From: Tamarix chinensis
Taxonomy: Eukaryota; Streptophyta; Magnoliopsida; Caryophyllales; Tamaricaceae
Direction: 5' to 3'
Length of the DNA stretch: 64,000 bases
NCBI GenBank assembly: GCA_030549775.1
Contig: CM060175.1
Span: forward strand, 109,918,688 to 109,982,687
The stretch's first letter is position 1; every line of letters starts with the position of its first letter. A program made the translations under genes and the position numbers. Below are positions 46,085 through 56,924 of the stretch, in pieces. The notes beneath the pieces are model-generated. The model searched no databases. It was given only the letters and a program-made list of their open reading frames with translations, and had not been told where the DNA came from.

Positions 46085-47760
46085 CATACATACATATAAT
46101 AATTTTTTTACGAGAAAGAGGAAGAGAAATTTGCTACACATAGATCATGAGTTCTACCAAACACTAGTTTTTTTTTTACATGAAAGAAAAATGAGGAAGA
46201 CTCCCATGATTACCTTTTTGACTTACCCACCTTAAACGAGTCAATTAACTATCGCTCCCTAGTTTTTGGACCAAGGTAAGGTAGTTACTTGGAAATATGG
46301 CTAGTAAGTAGGTTTATGGAAAAAAAAAATTCTTAGGCTCGAAGAGGGTTGAACAAATGGAAAAGATGTCATTTGGTGGCCAATGGGCTAATGTAGCTTG
46401 CAAAGAAAACACATGTCTCCATCACGTTAATGCATACATAAGTCATATGCGGTTTTGAAGAGAACGTATGCAAGATCTAGTTTAACATATCAAAGGAGAG
46501 AACACACAGTTAGAAAATGGATAAGACTGCATAAAAGATAGGCAGTCTTTAAAGCTCAAGGTCTCACCGGTTCTTTGTTACGAGCCTTATTTCCTAAGTC
46601 TTAGTCTGGATGGTTAAGTCTATGAAGATAAACTGTTAGAGTGTTACGATAATAAGTGGTTTGAGAGTTTATCAATTGGGGAGTCTGTGCTTAAAGCAAT
46701 TTCAAAACATGTTAGTTGTAATTGCTCGCAATTTATAGATTTCACTAGTGTATGATCAGGTCATATAAAAGATTCTATCATGTAGTCATCATAGGCTTTC
46801 ATTTTGCAAAACACACATATAAACATCAAGCCGAAAAAGAAAGAAAATAAAAAAAAGGAAACAAAAGGCAACCAAACAAAGCAACAAAAATGACAGAGAG
46901 CAAGCAACTCCCCCATGCTTGAAGTTCTCATTGACCACAGTGTGGAAGTGAGGAATGAGGGGAGGGGCAAGCATAATCGTTGGGGTGGGGGTGGTGAAGG
47001 GTAACCGTGATCCAAATGCCATTGATACATTTGTTGTATCATGGTGCGCATTTGGTTGATGGGAGCAACGGCTTCCCAAAGACTCGCAACTTGAGCATCA
47101 AGCATATCGAATTGATCATCAATATGCTAGAAGCGGCCATCCCAAGAGGTGCCGGAGGAAGAAGGTAAATGGGTTGCGTTGATGGTGGTGGTTGATGTTA
47201 GAACAGGTGTGTGGTGGTCATGATGGTGGTGCGGTAGTGCACTAGCAGGGAGTGTAGAGAAGGGGTTGGCATGGGGTGAAATGGGGACTGAAAAGAAAAA
47301 CAAGGATGATAAGCGTGCAGATTGTGTAGATGGAAATTGATCCGGCGAAGGTGTTAGCGGCATGAATGGCAGCGACGGTGGTGCTCCAACGTGGTTTGGG
47401 GAGGGGAGAAGGTTGGGGTGAGGTAGGGTTGGAAAAGGAGGAAGAACGACAGTTAAGGGAAGTGAAAGGGAATCATGGGCGTGCAGACTATTTTTGTATA
47501 GAACAGAAGTGCATGACCGTGCATGATTAGCACGGGTAGGCCGTGCATAGAAGATTTTGGGAGTGCACGGTGTGTAAGTGTCGTATGGGCAAACAGTGTA
47601 TGAAAATGGTCTCAACCTGATACTTTATAAACTGGCATGGCCGTGTAGGTCTGGCACAGTTTGGTCGTGCGGGGTCTTAAGCCTAAACTTTTCTTCATTT
47701 TTTATTGCTAGGGTTATGCACAGTCGTGCATCGCATCACCCCTAAAGACTCAAATTGATC
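45405..47760 (-). mobile_element. internal remnant of the Athila-like element
   Basis: A broken - strand frame runs from 47615 to about 46935: a Pro/Ser/His-rich segment ending in SSSGTSWDGRF, then, after a stop, DMLDAQVASLWEAVAPINQM, a short coiled-coil-like stretch. I take it as a retroelement gag or accessory protein tail. Near 46911 a second CAAGCATGGGGGAGT purine tract occurs. An (AT)n run lies at 46036-46080. The rest is non-coding. Confidence 0.4.
46036..46080. repeat. (AT)n microsatellite
   Basis: More than twenty uninterrupted TA dinucleotides, followed by CATA repeats to about 46097. Confidence 0.95.
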
Positions 47761-47865
47761 AGTATCTCCAGTTGGTTGTCTAACTTAGTCAAGTAGAAAG
47801 AAGCTTTGAGACATGAATGCCTATAGCTGATTATAAGCATGATTTTGATGAGCATAGTTCAAAAC

Positions 47866-48183
47866 TTCTAAAGCGCATGGTGTTGTAGATGCGGGAGATG
47901 CACATCTTGGCCATCTAAGAAAGAGACATGATCAATGTCTCTTAAATATTGAAGACTTAAAGAAGAAGCTTTAGGATATGGAAGCCTGATCTAAGGATCT
48001 TGTTGAGGCAATTTCTACTTTTGACCCTCAGCATCTTCAGAATAAGAAATCTTTTCTATCTTCCATGATGACTACACTCGAGGAGGTCCAACCCTTAAGT
48101 TCACATGAATCAAATAGTTTGACTGCCAAGAGGGGACTATTGGTTTCAACCACTGATGAGTTATGTGATTTGAGATGGTGTTA
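47866..48183 (+). pseudogene. antisense ORF relic beyond the Tat integrase
   Basis: One + strand frame, opposite to the surrounding element, runs HLGHLRKRHDQCLLNIEDLKK, is broken by TAG (47974) and TGA (47989), then stays open through EAISTFDPQHLQNKKSFLSS and on to a TAG at 48181. AATAAA follows at 48287. The helix-rich, charged composition suggests a coiled coil. Tat-lineage gypsy elements are known to carry antisense ORFs between pol and the 3' LTR; assignment here is inference from position, strand and character. Confidence 0.5.
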
Positions 48184-48401
48184 GGGGCCCCTTCTTCTTC
48201 TTCTTCTTTTTTATTATAGAGATGTCTAGGGCTTATTTTCATTGTTCCTTCTATTTTTATCTTATAATGAATATTTTTATTAATTAATAAAGCAAATAGC
48301 ATTTATTTTATCTCCTGATTGATTGACCTTTTTTATTTTTTATTTTGTTTTGCCGTTCATAGTTTATACTGTTGCGGGTCACGAGTATTATAATGGATGT
48401 T

Positions 48402-50436
48402 CTACGGGTAGTAACGCTTGAGGAACGTGCTATTGATGGGGCCAACTCTTAATCCATCACCAACCACTATCTTGTAATCTCCGTTAGTGTAGAATTCTTG
48501 GACAACATATAGACCATCCCATTTCGCAGTAAACTTTCCATTTGTGCGATGACTAAGAATGATGGGTCTTCGGATTGCAAGCACCATATCACCCACTTGA
48601 AATGATCTCGGGGACACTTTCTTGTTAAAAGTTCTAGTCATATGGGTTTGATGGCATTCAAGGTTTTATTGCGCTTATAATCTTCTTTCATCAAGTGCTT
48701 CTAACTCAATAAGGCGGAGTTGAGCATGCTGACCTTCTACAAGCCCTTCCTGGAGAGCAATCTAGAGCGAGGGGATTTGTATCTTAACATATGTTTAGAG
48801 CTACTTATGAAAGTAGTAATCCATGATAACTACTTATTTTATAACTTTTTAGGCTAAAAAATTTATAATATAAGTAATTATCATACATAATTACTTTTGA
48901 TAAGTAACTCCAAACAAGCTATTAATCGGCAATACTTGTTTAACTCTATAGACCAATAAGTATGGTGTGGCTTGAGTGGAGTTTCGTCGGATTATCTGAT
49001 ATGTCCTCAATGCTTCTCACATTTGGCCATGCCAGTCTTGATTATTCTTTGCCACTACCTTCTTGAGGAGGGTACACAATATTTTGTTTAAAGCTTCTAC
49101 TTGACCATTTGCTTGAGCATAGTACATGGAAGATGTCATATGCATGAATTCAAACTTATGGCATAACTTGGTGACCAACTGATTGACGAAGGGAATCCCA
49201 TTATCTGTCAAGATGTACTTGGAAACTCCAAACCAATAAATGATGTGATTTCGAATGAATTCAACCACATTATCCTTTTTCACTTCTTTTAGTGCCATGA
49301 CTTCAGTCCACTTGGAAAAGTAATCTATCGCAACTAAGATATATGATTTTCCACTTGAAGAGTTTAGTGTGAATAGACCAATGACATAAATACTCCATGC
49401 TTTGAATGACCATGATGTTATGTTAGGATGTAATGGCTTTGGTGGTTAGTGCATGAAAGTTAAGTGAAAGTGGCATAGATTGCACCTCTTCGCATAATCC
49501 ATACAGTCTTGTACCATTGTTGGCCAATAACAGTCGAGGCGCTTAATTCTATCATGTAGCTTCAGCCCGGATTGATGAGCCCTACAAACTCCTACATGAG
49601 TTTCTTCCATGACTTCCTTTACTACTCCTTCCCCCAGGCATCAAAGCAGGAGTCCTTAGACATTACGACAGTAAAGTGTGTCATTATGAAAGTAGAAATG
49701 TACCACTCTTCGCCGAATCTCCATCCGATGTTAGAGATCATCTAGTAATCTTCCATACTCTAAATAGTTTATAAGTAGTTGTCGCTAGTCTTTGCAGTCC
49801 ACTTCATAGACAAATACTAAGTTTGACACCTCCTCCTCATCGCTATGGATAGGTGAAATGACCCACCGACTACATACTAGCACTGTTGTTGTTTTGTCGA
49901 TCCTTACTGCTATTGTCACTACCAAGTTTACAAGTACATCAGCAATCTTATTTGATCATCTTTCGATGTGTTCCAACATTGCTTCATGGAATTTCCCAAG
50001 CAGGCGTGTAGTATACTTGTGGTAGGGAATTAAATCATCTTTCTTCACATCATACTCCTCCAAGAGCTACCTTATTACCAGGTTCGAGTCTCTATAGACA
50101 TTTAGATCCTTGATTTCCATCTCTAGCACCATTTGGAGTCTTATAACTAATGCTTGATATTTTGCCATGTTGTTAGAGCATAACTCTATGAGTAAAAACA
50201 AATATGTAAGCACATGTTTTTGAGAGAACACAAACACCACTCCGGCTCCACCACCGTCTTTATGTGCAACACCATCAAAGTATATTTCCCATGGAGGGAG
50301 GACCTCAATGACAAGTGACTCCCCATCCGGTAGCTCATCTAATAACTCCCACTCAGCTGGAATTGGGTGATTGGATAAGAAGTTTGCTAGTGTTTTTCCC
50401 TTGATCGACTTTTGGGGAATGAAGACAATGTCATAC
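48402..50436 (-). pseudogene. Tat-type gypsy: extra RNase H and integrase
   Basis: This is the downstream half of the Tat element. From 50436 it reads YDIVFIPQKSIKGKTLANFL, then WEIYFDGVAHKDGGGAG and ELCSNNMAKYQALV, the second (archaeal-type) RNase H that marks the Tat lineage. The integrase finger (DCYWPTMVQDC near 49530) and core follow: AIDYFSKWTEV at about 49325, ILTDNGIPFVNQ, and YYAQANGQVEALNK with the catalytic Glu. The tail GDMVLAIRRP to LKRYYP ends at 48402. A MITE at 48787-48921 cuts the integrase. Stops are present throughout. Confidence 0.85.
48787..48921. mobile_element. Tourist-like MITE, copy 3
   Basis: The ends ACATATGTTTAGAGCTAC and GTAACTCCAAACAAGCTA are inverted, with TTA duplications (48784-48786 and 48922-48924). 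It is inserted in the Tat integrase and belongs to the same family as the copies at 35285 and 37568. Confidence 0.82.
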
Positions 50437-52488
50437 CAAATTACCATAATACCCTTTACTTCCAAAATTACCATTTTGGCCCTTATTACACCATTTTTAT
50501 TAAATTATCATCACTACATAAAATAGTAATATTAAAATTCCATTCTCATTATCCAACTCCACCAACTATTATATTTCAACATAATACTCATTAACACCCA
50601 TACATATCAGGCCACATTCTTACACAATGCATATTACTAAAATGCCCTAGGGCTCACAATAACATTATTCATGCATCAATGGTCACAATAATATAATATT
50701 ACATGGATAAGCACTCAATATTTTCATTGATAACCAAACTCCTTCCTTAAGCAATATTTCCATACATGGCATATAAACTAGCACGCTTTCCTTTTCATCA
50801 ATCAATATAGGCAACCACATATAATATACTAGACAATATATATATATATATATATCATGCAAAAATAACATATTAAAACCCTAATGTGCTAATATACGTT
50901 TATCCATGCGTTTAAGTAGGGTTTAACGATTACCTTAATTCCTGCAAAAAATCAAAACTTACCGATATCCCGGTTAAAAACTCAAGCTTTGATTAGCAAA
51001 ACCAATACCTAAAAATAATATCCATACTTATCATATTAGAAATGAGAAAACCAAAGCATAAGACTTTATAAAACTTAATTAATATAATACTTAACTTAAA
51101 TATTATTATACCTTAAAACTTAAAACAAGAGGGAAAATGGATCAAAATGGCATGAAAGGAGGGAGAAAGTGGTGTTTTCGGGTTAGGGTTTTGGGGTTAG
51201 GAAAGAAGGAAAGTGAGGGAGGATTTAGGGTAAGGGAAGGGTGCAGGCGTGAAGAGTAAGTGTAGGTGGTGGTCGGGGATAGGTTGTTGGCGGCCAAGGG
51301 TGGTGGCGGCGGCGGTAGAGAGGCTGTGAAGGTGGCTGAGAAGGAAGGAAAAGGGAGGGGGAAATGAGGGGTTGCAAGTGTTGGTTTCGGCCAAAGGAGG
51401 TGTGGGGGTGGTAGGGGAAGTTGCAGGGATGGGTTTGGTGGCTCAGGTGGCGGTAGAGACAGTAGGATGGCGGCGGAAGGAGGAGGTGCATAGTGGTTGC
51501 CGAGAAGGAAGAAAAAGAAGAGAAAAGGAAGAGAGGAGGAAGAAGGTGGACTGTAGGGTTGCTCGAGGGATGGTGTGGTGGTGCAGGTGGCTGGTGAGGC
51601 GGAGGCAGCGATAGAGGGGGGAGGCGATGCAAAACAAGGGTGAAAATGGTGAAGGGGAAGAATTTAGAGGAAGGGATCGGGAGAGGGAAGGAGGGATTGA
51701 AAATGAGCAGGGGAGGGGTTGTTGAAGAGAAGAAAAAGGAGGATAGGGGAGAAGGTGTGGCAACAGGGTGGCAGGGAGGTGGTCGGGTGGTAGGGAGAGA
51801 GAGGGAGTGGCAGGGAGGCAGGTGGTGGCAGGGAGAGGTAGTCAGGCATGGCGCTCGGGGTGGCAGGCATGGCATCGAGGGGCAGGTTAGGGCAGGAGTT
51901 AGAAGAAGAAAGAAAGGGAGAGGAGGGGCAGGCCAGGCGAGGGAAAGAAATATGTGGGCCGGCCCGGTCGGGGGAAAGGGAGAAAAGGAAAGAAGGCTGG
52001 GATGGGTTGGACGACGTGCGTAGGGGAGGAAGGAAAAGAAAAAGGGGTCGGTTGTGTGGGAGAGGAGGGGAAGAAATGGGCCTGCGACCCAGGCGCAAGG
52101 AGGAAGGGTAGGCCGGGGACTGGCAGCCCAAAGGAAAGAAAAAGGAAAAAGAAAGAAAGGAGAAAGAAAAGGAAACGGAAAAATAGAAAAAATTAAAATA
52201 ATTTAAATTATAAAATAATGGAATGTAATATTTTTGATAGATAAATAAATTTAATATATGGGTTTAAAAAGGTTAATTTTAGGAAGAATATTGGTTTGAG
52301 AATTTATTTAAATAAAATAAGTATGATAAAATAATAAAATATTTATTTTAATTTATTAAATATTCCTATCCAATTTTATATACTCAAAAATCCATAAAAT
52401 AATTAAATTAAATAATTTTAAAAGCTAATTTATCCTAAATAAAAGCTATTTATTAAATTATAGGTTTTTAAAATTTCAGGGGATTATA
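50437..52488 (-). repeat. truncated 3' LTR of the Tekay-like element
   Basis: It matches 56500-58708 over its whole length but stops inside the GGTAATTT minisatellite, so the last 2.3-2.5 kb of the LTR are missing. The start on the - strand is TATAATCCCC, a TG-to-TA change. It is preceded by the polypurine tract TTTAAGGGAGTAGTGA after CTTCGGGGACAAAGTTTTTC, the layout usual in Tekay chromoviruses. A segment of about 66 bp present in the 5' LTR at 57186-57252 is absent here near 51118. Confidence 0.85.
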
Positions 52489-52778
52489 TCACTACTCCCT
52501 TAAAGAAAAACTTTGTCCCCGAAGTTTAAGCCTTGGCACTATGGATACAAAGAGGAATCCTAAGTTACTTGGGGTAACTACCCCCTTAAAGAAAAACTTA
52601 CTTAACTAAGGGAAACAACTACACACATAATTAACAATACAAATAATTACGCGGGACTTGACGATAAGCTTGAAGAAGTTGCATCACGATCGATCGTTTG
52701 CTCATCTACTTCAATTAACAAGGTTGAATGGGTTGCTCCAAGCGCTTGATTCGACCGAAACAATAGTTGTTGTGGCCT

Positions 52779-53640
52779 CTAGATTCTTTCACGGGGTGCG
52801 TTGTAGCATTCAAAGCTCCTATGACCGAGTTGTTCGCAGTTGTGGCATTGAACTAACTTTCCCATGTAATCCTTACTTGGACGATCTCTTCTGTAACGAC
52901 GATAATGGTAGTGTTGGACTGGTCTATCGCTAGCCTTACCATTGGGAGCATTCTGACTCTTCTTACACCGAACTTCAGTTTGAGGTTGAGGTTGATCCTG
53001 CACCTTACTATTGGGACGACGATTCTTTTCTTCAGACTTGGTCTCTTCGTTCTTCCTATTGGCTAGGATAGATGCTTGTTCTTGGACCAAAGCATCGACA
53101 ACACACACCCGCTCGTACACCGTATTTAGATCGTGGAAAATGTCGGCACCCATCATACTTTGAATGTTGAGGTAAAGTCCTTACTTGAACTGGAAGACCA
53201 CTATAGTCTTACTAGCTGCTATTCCAGAGGCGAACCTTAGTAGCTCCGTGAATCATGCGTAATATTCCCAAACAGACAATCTTCCTTGCGTCAGCTCCAT
53301 GAATTCTTTGAGTTTGGCCCTCTTGAGACTTTCCATGTATAAATGCGTGCGGAGGGCATCTTGAAGTATTCCCAAGATGCTAATCGTCCTCTTTGGGTTT
53401 GAAATTGTTCCCACCAAGTGTTGGCTGGTCCCCGAAGGAAGTATGTTGCAATGCTCGTCTTTCTCTCCTTAGGGCAGTTGAGCGTTTCGAAGGTCCTATC
53501 AAAATCCCGTATCCAAATTTCTAGGACCACGGGATTTTTTTTCTCGTTGTAGGTCAGGGGTCGATGACGCAAAACTCTATCGAGCCAATTCTCTCGGATA
53601 ATCCCATGAGCACTTCAAACGCTCTCTCTAGGTTGTCGAC
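52779..53640 (-). pseudogene. Tekay-like gag with CCHC zinc knuckle
   Basis: The upstream part (53572-53291) reads NPVVLEIWIRDFDRTFETLN and ends a capsid core with GPANTWWEQFQ. After a frame break the second part (53156-52779) is basic and ends with the knuckle CHNCEQLGHRSFEC (about 52847-52806), which binds element RNA. Frames are broken between the two. No pol follows: within 300 bp the sequence reaches the polypurine tract. Confidence 0.85.
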
Positions 53641-53849
53641 TCGTTCGTCTCAATTCATTTTAAGTTAGTTGTAAAACAGAAGTTTGTTATGGAAGGTGCT
53701 ATTTTCTCAAGATAGGTGACCTAAGCCGAGGTCACTTAATTTACCCATACCCAACTCTCAGGATGAATCCGGGTTTTCCAAACCAAGAGATAAATAAGGG
53801 AAAACCTTATAAGAATCCTTTAAACTTGAAAAACTTCCATGAAACACTT

Positions 53850-54102
53850 TAATACTTACTTGTAGTATCAGCTCAAAACATTTAAAAACCGTGAATTTTT
53901 TTAAAAAAAATACCTAATACCAACTTGTGGTACCAGCTTAAAATAAATGAAATTACAAGAATGGTCGAAACCAGCTGTAGTATCTGCTTAAAATCATTTA
54001 AAATTGAAAGAGTTGTTGAAACAAACTCTGATATCAACTCGTGGTATCAGCTTAAAAAGTTTGTAATTGAAAGAGCAGTCGAAACTAGCTCTGATACCAA
54101 CT
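53850..54102 (-). repeat. tandem repeat starting at the primer-binding site
   Basis: On the - strand the primer site AGTTGGTATCAGAGC (54102-54087) begins a unit of about 63 bp (then TAGTTTCGACTGCTC.. AAGCTGATACCACG) that recurs four to five times with decay. Three of the later units still carry a GGTATCAG-like word. The unit boundary coincides with the LTR/primer-site junction. Confidence 0.75.
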
Positions 54103-56889
54103 TGTAACACCTCCAAAATTCACTACTAAAAAAATTCGTTTTATTAAAAGAAATAGCAGAAGCAAAATAACAAATGGTGAATTTTAGAGATTTTACCGCC
54201 ATACTTAGTACCAGACCAGTTCACTCATATCGTTCCAGTACCAAGTGCTAAGGCTAAAAGACTGAGATAAAATTTGCTAGAATTTCAAACCATATTAAAA
54301 TCAGAGTAGCATAATAAACAATTTACAAGAATAGAATCCACCAATGGTGGCTACAAGAATATATATTACATTTAAACTAGGGATTAAAATGGAAAGGGTG
54401 AAACCCTAAAAGTTCAAATAGTTTCCTTACACTATTTTTCGTTACCCACTTGAATAACACCTGAAATGGACCTGCAAGGGACACTGCCCATTGAATAGGT
54501 AGGGACCCTACGAATGGAACCCTTTAGTACTATGGTACCGAGTAATCCTTTAAAACACACTTAAAGGCAGACCCACAATGTAACACACGATACAAATATA
54601 ATGAAAGGTACTTACATAATATTCACAATTATACATTCACATACTTAACAAGTCCATTAATTATAAATGGGTCAAAACGTACGATCAATACTTCTGGGCC
54701 TTAAGCCATTAGTCCATCATTAATCAATCATCTCTTGGATTATAATATATATGTCCATGTGAGTGTAGGAACTCCACTATTATAGACGGTGGACCGGAAT
54801 ACATATAAGGCAGAAGACTCCTAACCACTATTATTGCCGGTGGATCGCTCTCCCGGGCGGAAAGCTCTTAGCCATTATTATCGTCGGTGGATGGTCTGGC
54901 CCCAACTCACATGGTGTTCCACTATAAGTGATTAGTATTTTCCATGATTTATTCACAACCAAATTGGATTTATTGAGCTCATAATCCCCTACTATTATAG
55001 CCGGTGGATCGGAATACATATAACCATCATCTAGGGTAAAACACCCCTAGGCCACTATTATATTCGGTGGATCAGTACTCACAATCATCTTCTGGGGTAA
55101 CATGCTCTTGGGATACTATTATATCCGGTGGACCGGTACTCATAATTATCTTCCAGGTCAATACGCTCTTGGGCCACTATTATATTTTGTGGACCGATAC
55201 TCATAATCATAATCAACTGGGCCCGATTCATTAGTCTTTCACTTTCACAATTAGTGTTTTCCCTTTTTAATCATCACAATAATTCCATTTATTTGTCTCA
55301 TTGGGGATATCAAGATCCCAAGGCACAAAGGTACACCCGTCACACTAGTGCATACAAGCTACTCAATACCCTTCAACTATCAACCGAGGTACCCTGATCA
55401 TACTGGTGCATACAGCTAACTCAGTACCCTACCAACAAGGACATCTAATCCATAAGTATGCATACCCCCTAAGTAGGTTTGTAAAGCTAAATAGAGTAAG
55501 ATGTAGGATCTAGTTGGTGCACAAAGGCACACCAGCAAATACTAGAATAACTGTGGGCTAAACCACGTCTTTAAGGTAGCGACCCCTAAAGAGTCACCAC
55601 TTCCAATCTCGAGGTCTTTCGCTTTAAGTATTAGTGTCTTAATTAAGGTGATCACGGAAGGCACATCAATTCGATACATATTTACTTTCAGTTGTTCTGA
55701 TATCATTAGGTATTCCTTATTCATACGGTTATCCAAGATAGTATAGAGGAATCATTAAGGTCATCATAATCTCTTCCAATTCCGATTTAGGATTCGTTCT
55801 TGTTATACTTACTGGTTGTCAAATACCATTATCTTACTATTCAGTATTACTTGAGTCTTATTACGAAACTCTGTTATCACAACGACATATTAAATACGAG
55901 TTACTGATTTACCTCTTGCTTGAACAATTATTAAGTCATCCCTTCTCTACTTGCCAAATTACCATATTACCCTCCTTGTTGTATAATTAACAAATTACCC
56001 CTTGCTTGGTTTAGGTTACCAAGTTATCTCCCACACTTATTAGGTCACAATTCACCCTTCATAATTGTTACACTTATCATATATCCATTTAGCTGGTTAA
56101 ATTACCAAATTGCCTTTCTCCATTGTTATAATTTCCAAATTGCCCTTTAGTTGGTCAAATTATCAAATTGGCCTTCTTCATTATCATAATTACCAAATTG
56201 CCCTTCTCCATTATCATAATTACCAAACTATCTTTCTCCATTATCATAATTACCACTTTACCCATTTTACTTTCAAATTACCATTTTACCCTTTTCTTCC
56301 AAAATTACCATGATACCCTTTTTACTTACAGAATTACCATTTTATCCTTTTACTTACAAAATTACCATTTTGCCCTTTACTTCCAAAATTACCATATTAC
56401 CCTTTTACTTATAAAATTACCATTTTACCCTTTACCTCCAAAATTACCATAATACCCTTTTTCTTACAATTTACTATTTTGCCCTTCTCTTCCAAAATTA
56501 CCATTATACCTTTTACTTCCAAAATTACTATTTTGGCCCTTATTACACCATTTTTATTAAATTATCATCACTACATGAAATAGTAATATTAAAACTCCAT
56601 TCTCATTATCCAACTCCACCAACTATTATATTTCAACATAATACTCATTAACACCCATACATATCAGGCCACATTCTTACATAAGGCATATTACTAAAAT
56701 GCCCTAGGGCTCACAATAACATTATTCATGCATCAATGGTCACAATAATATAATATAACATGGATAAGCACTCAATATTTTCATTAATAACCAAACTCCT
56801 TCCTTAAGCAATATTTCCATACATGGCATATAAACTAGCACGCTTTCCTTTTCATCAATCAATATAGGCAACCACATATAATATACTAG

Positions 56890-56924
<35 letters not shown>

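Noticed and set aside
51197..52196. Long frames on both strands (up to 216 codons)
   Set aside because: Same compositional block of the Tekay-like LTR; frames overlap in every phase and are not conserved between copies.
56110..56452. Two overlapping frames with repeated residues
   Set aside because: They arise from the TTACCATATTACCC minisatellite of the LTR.
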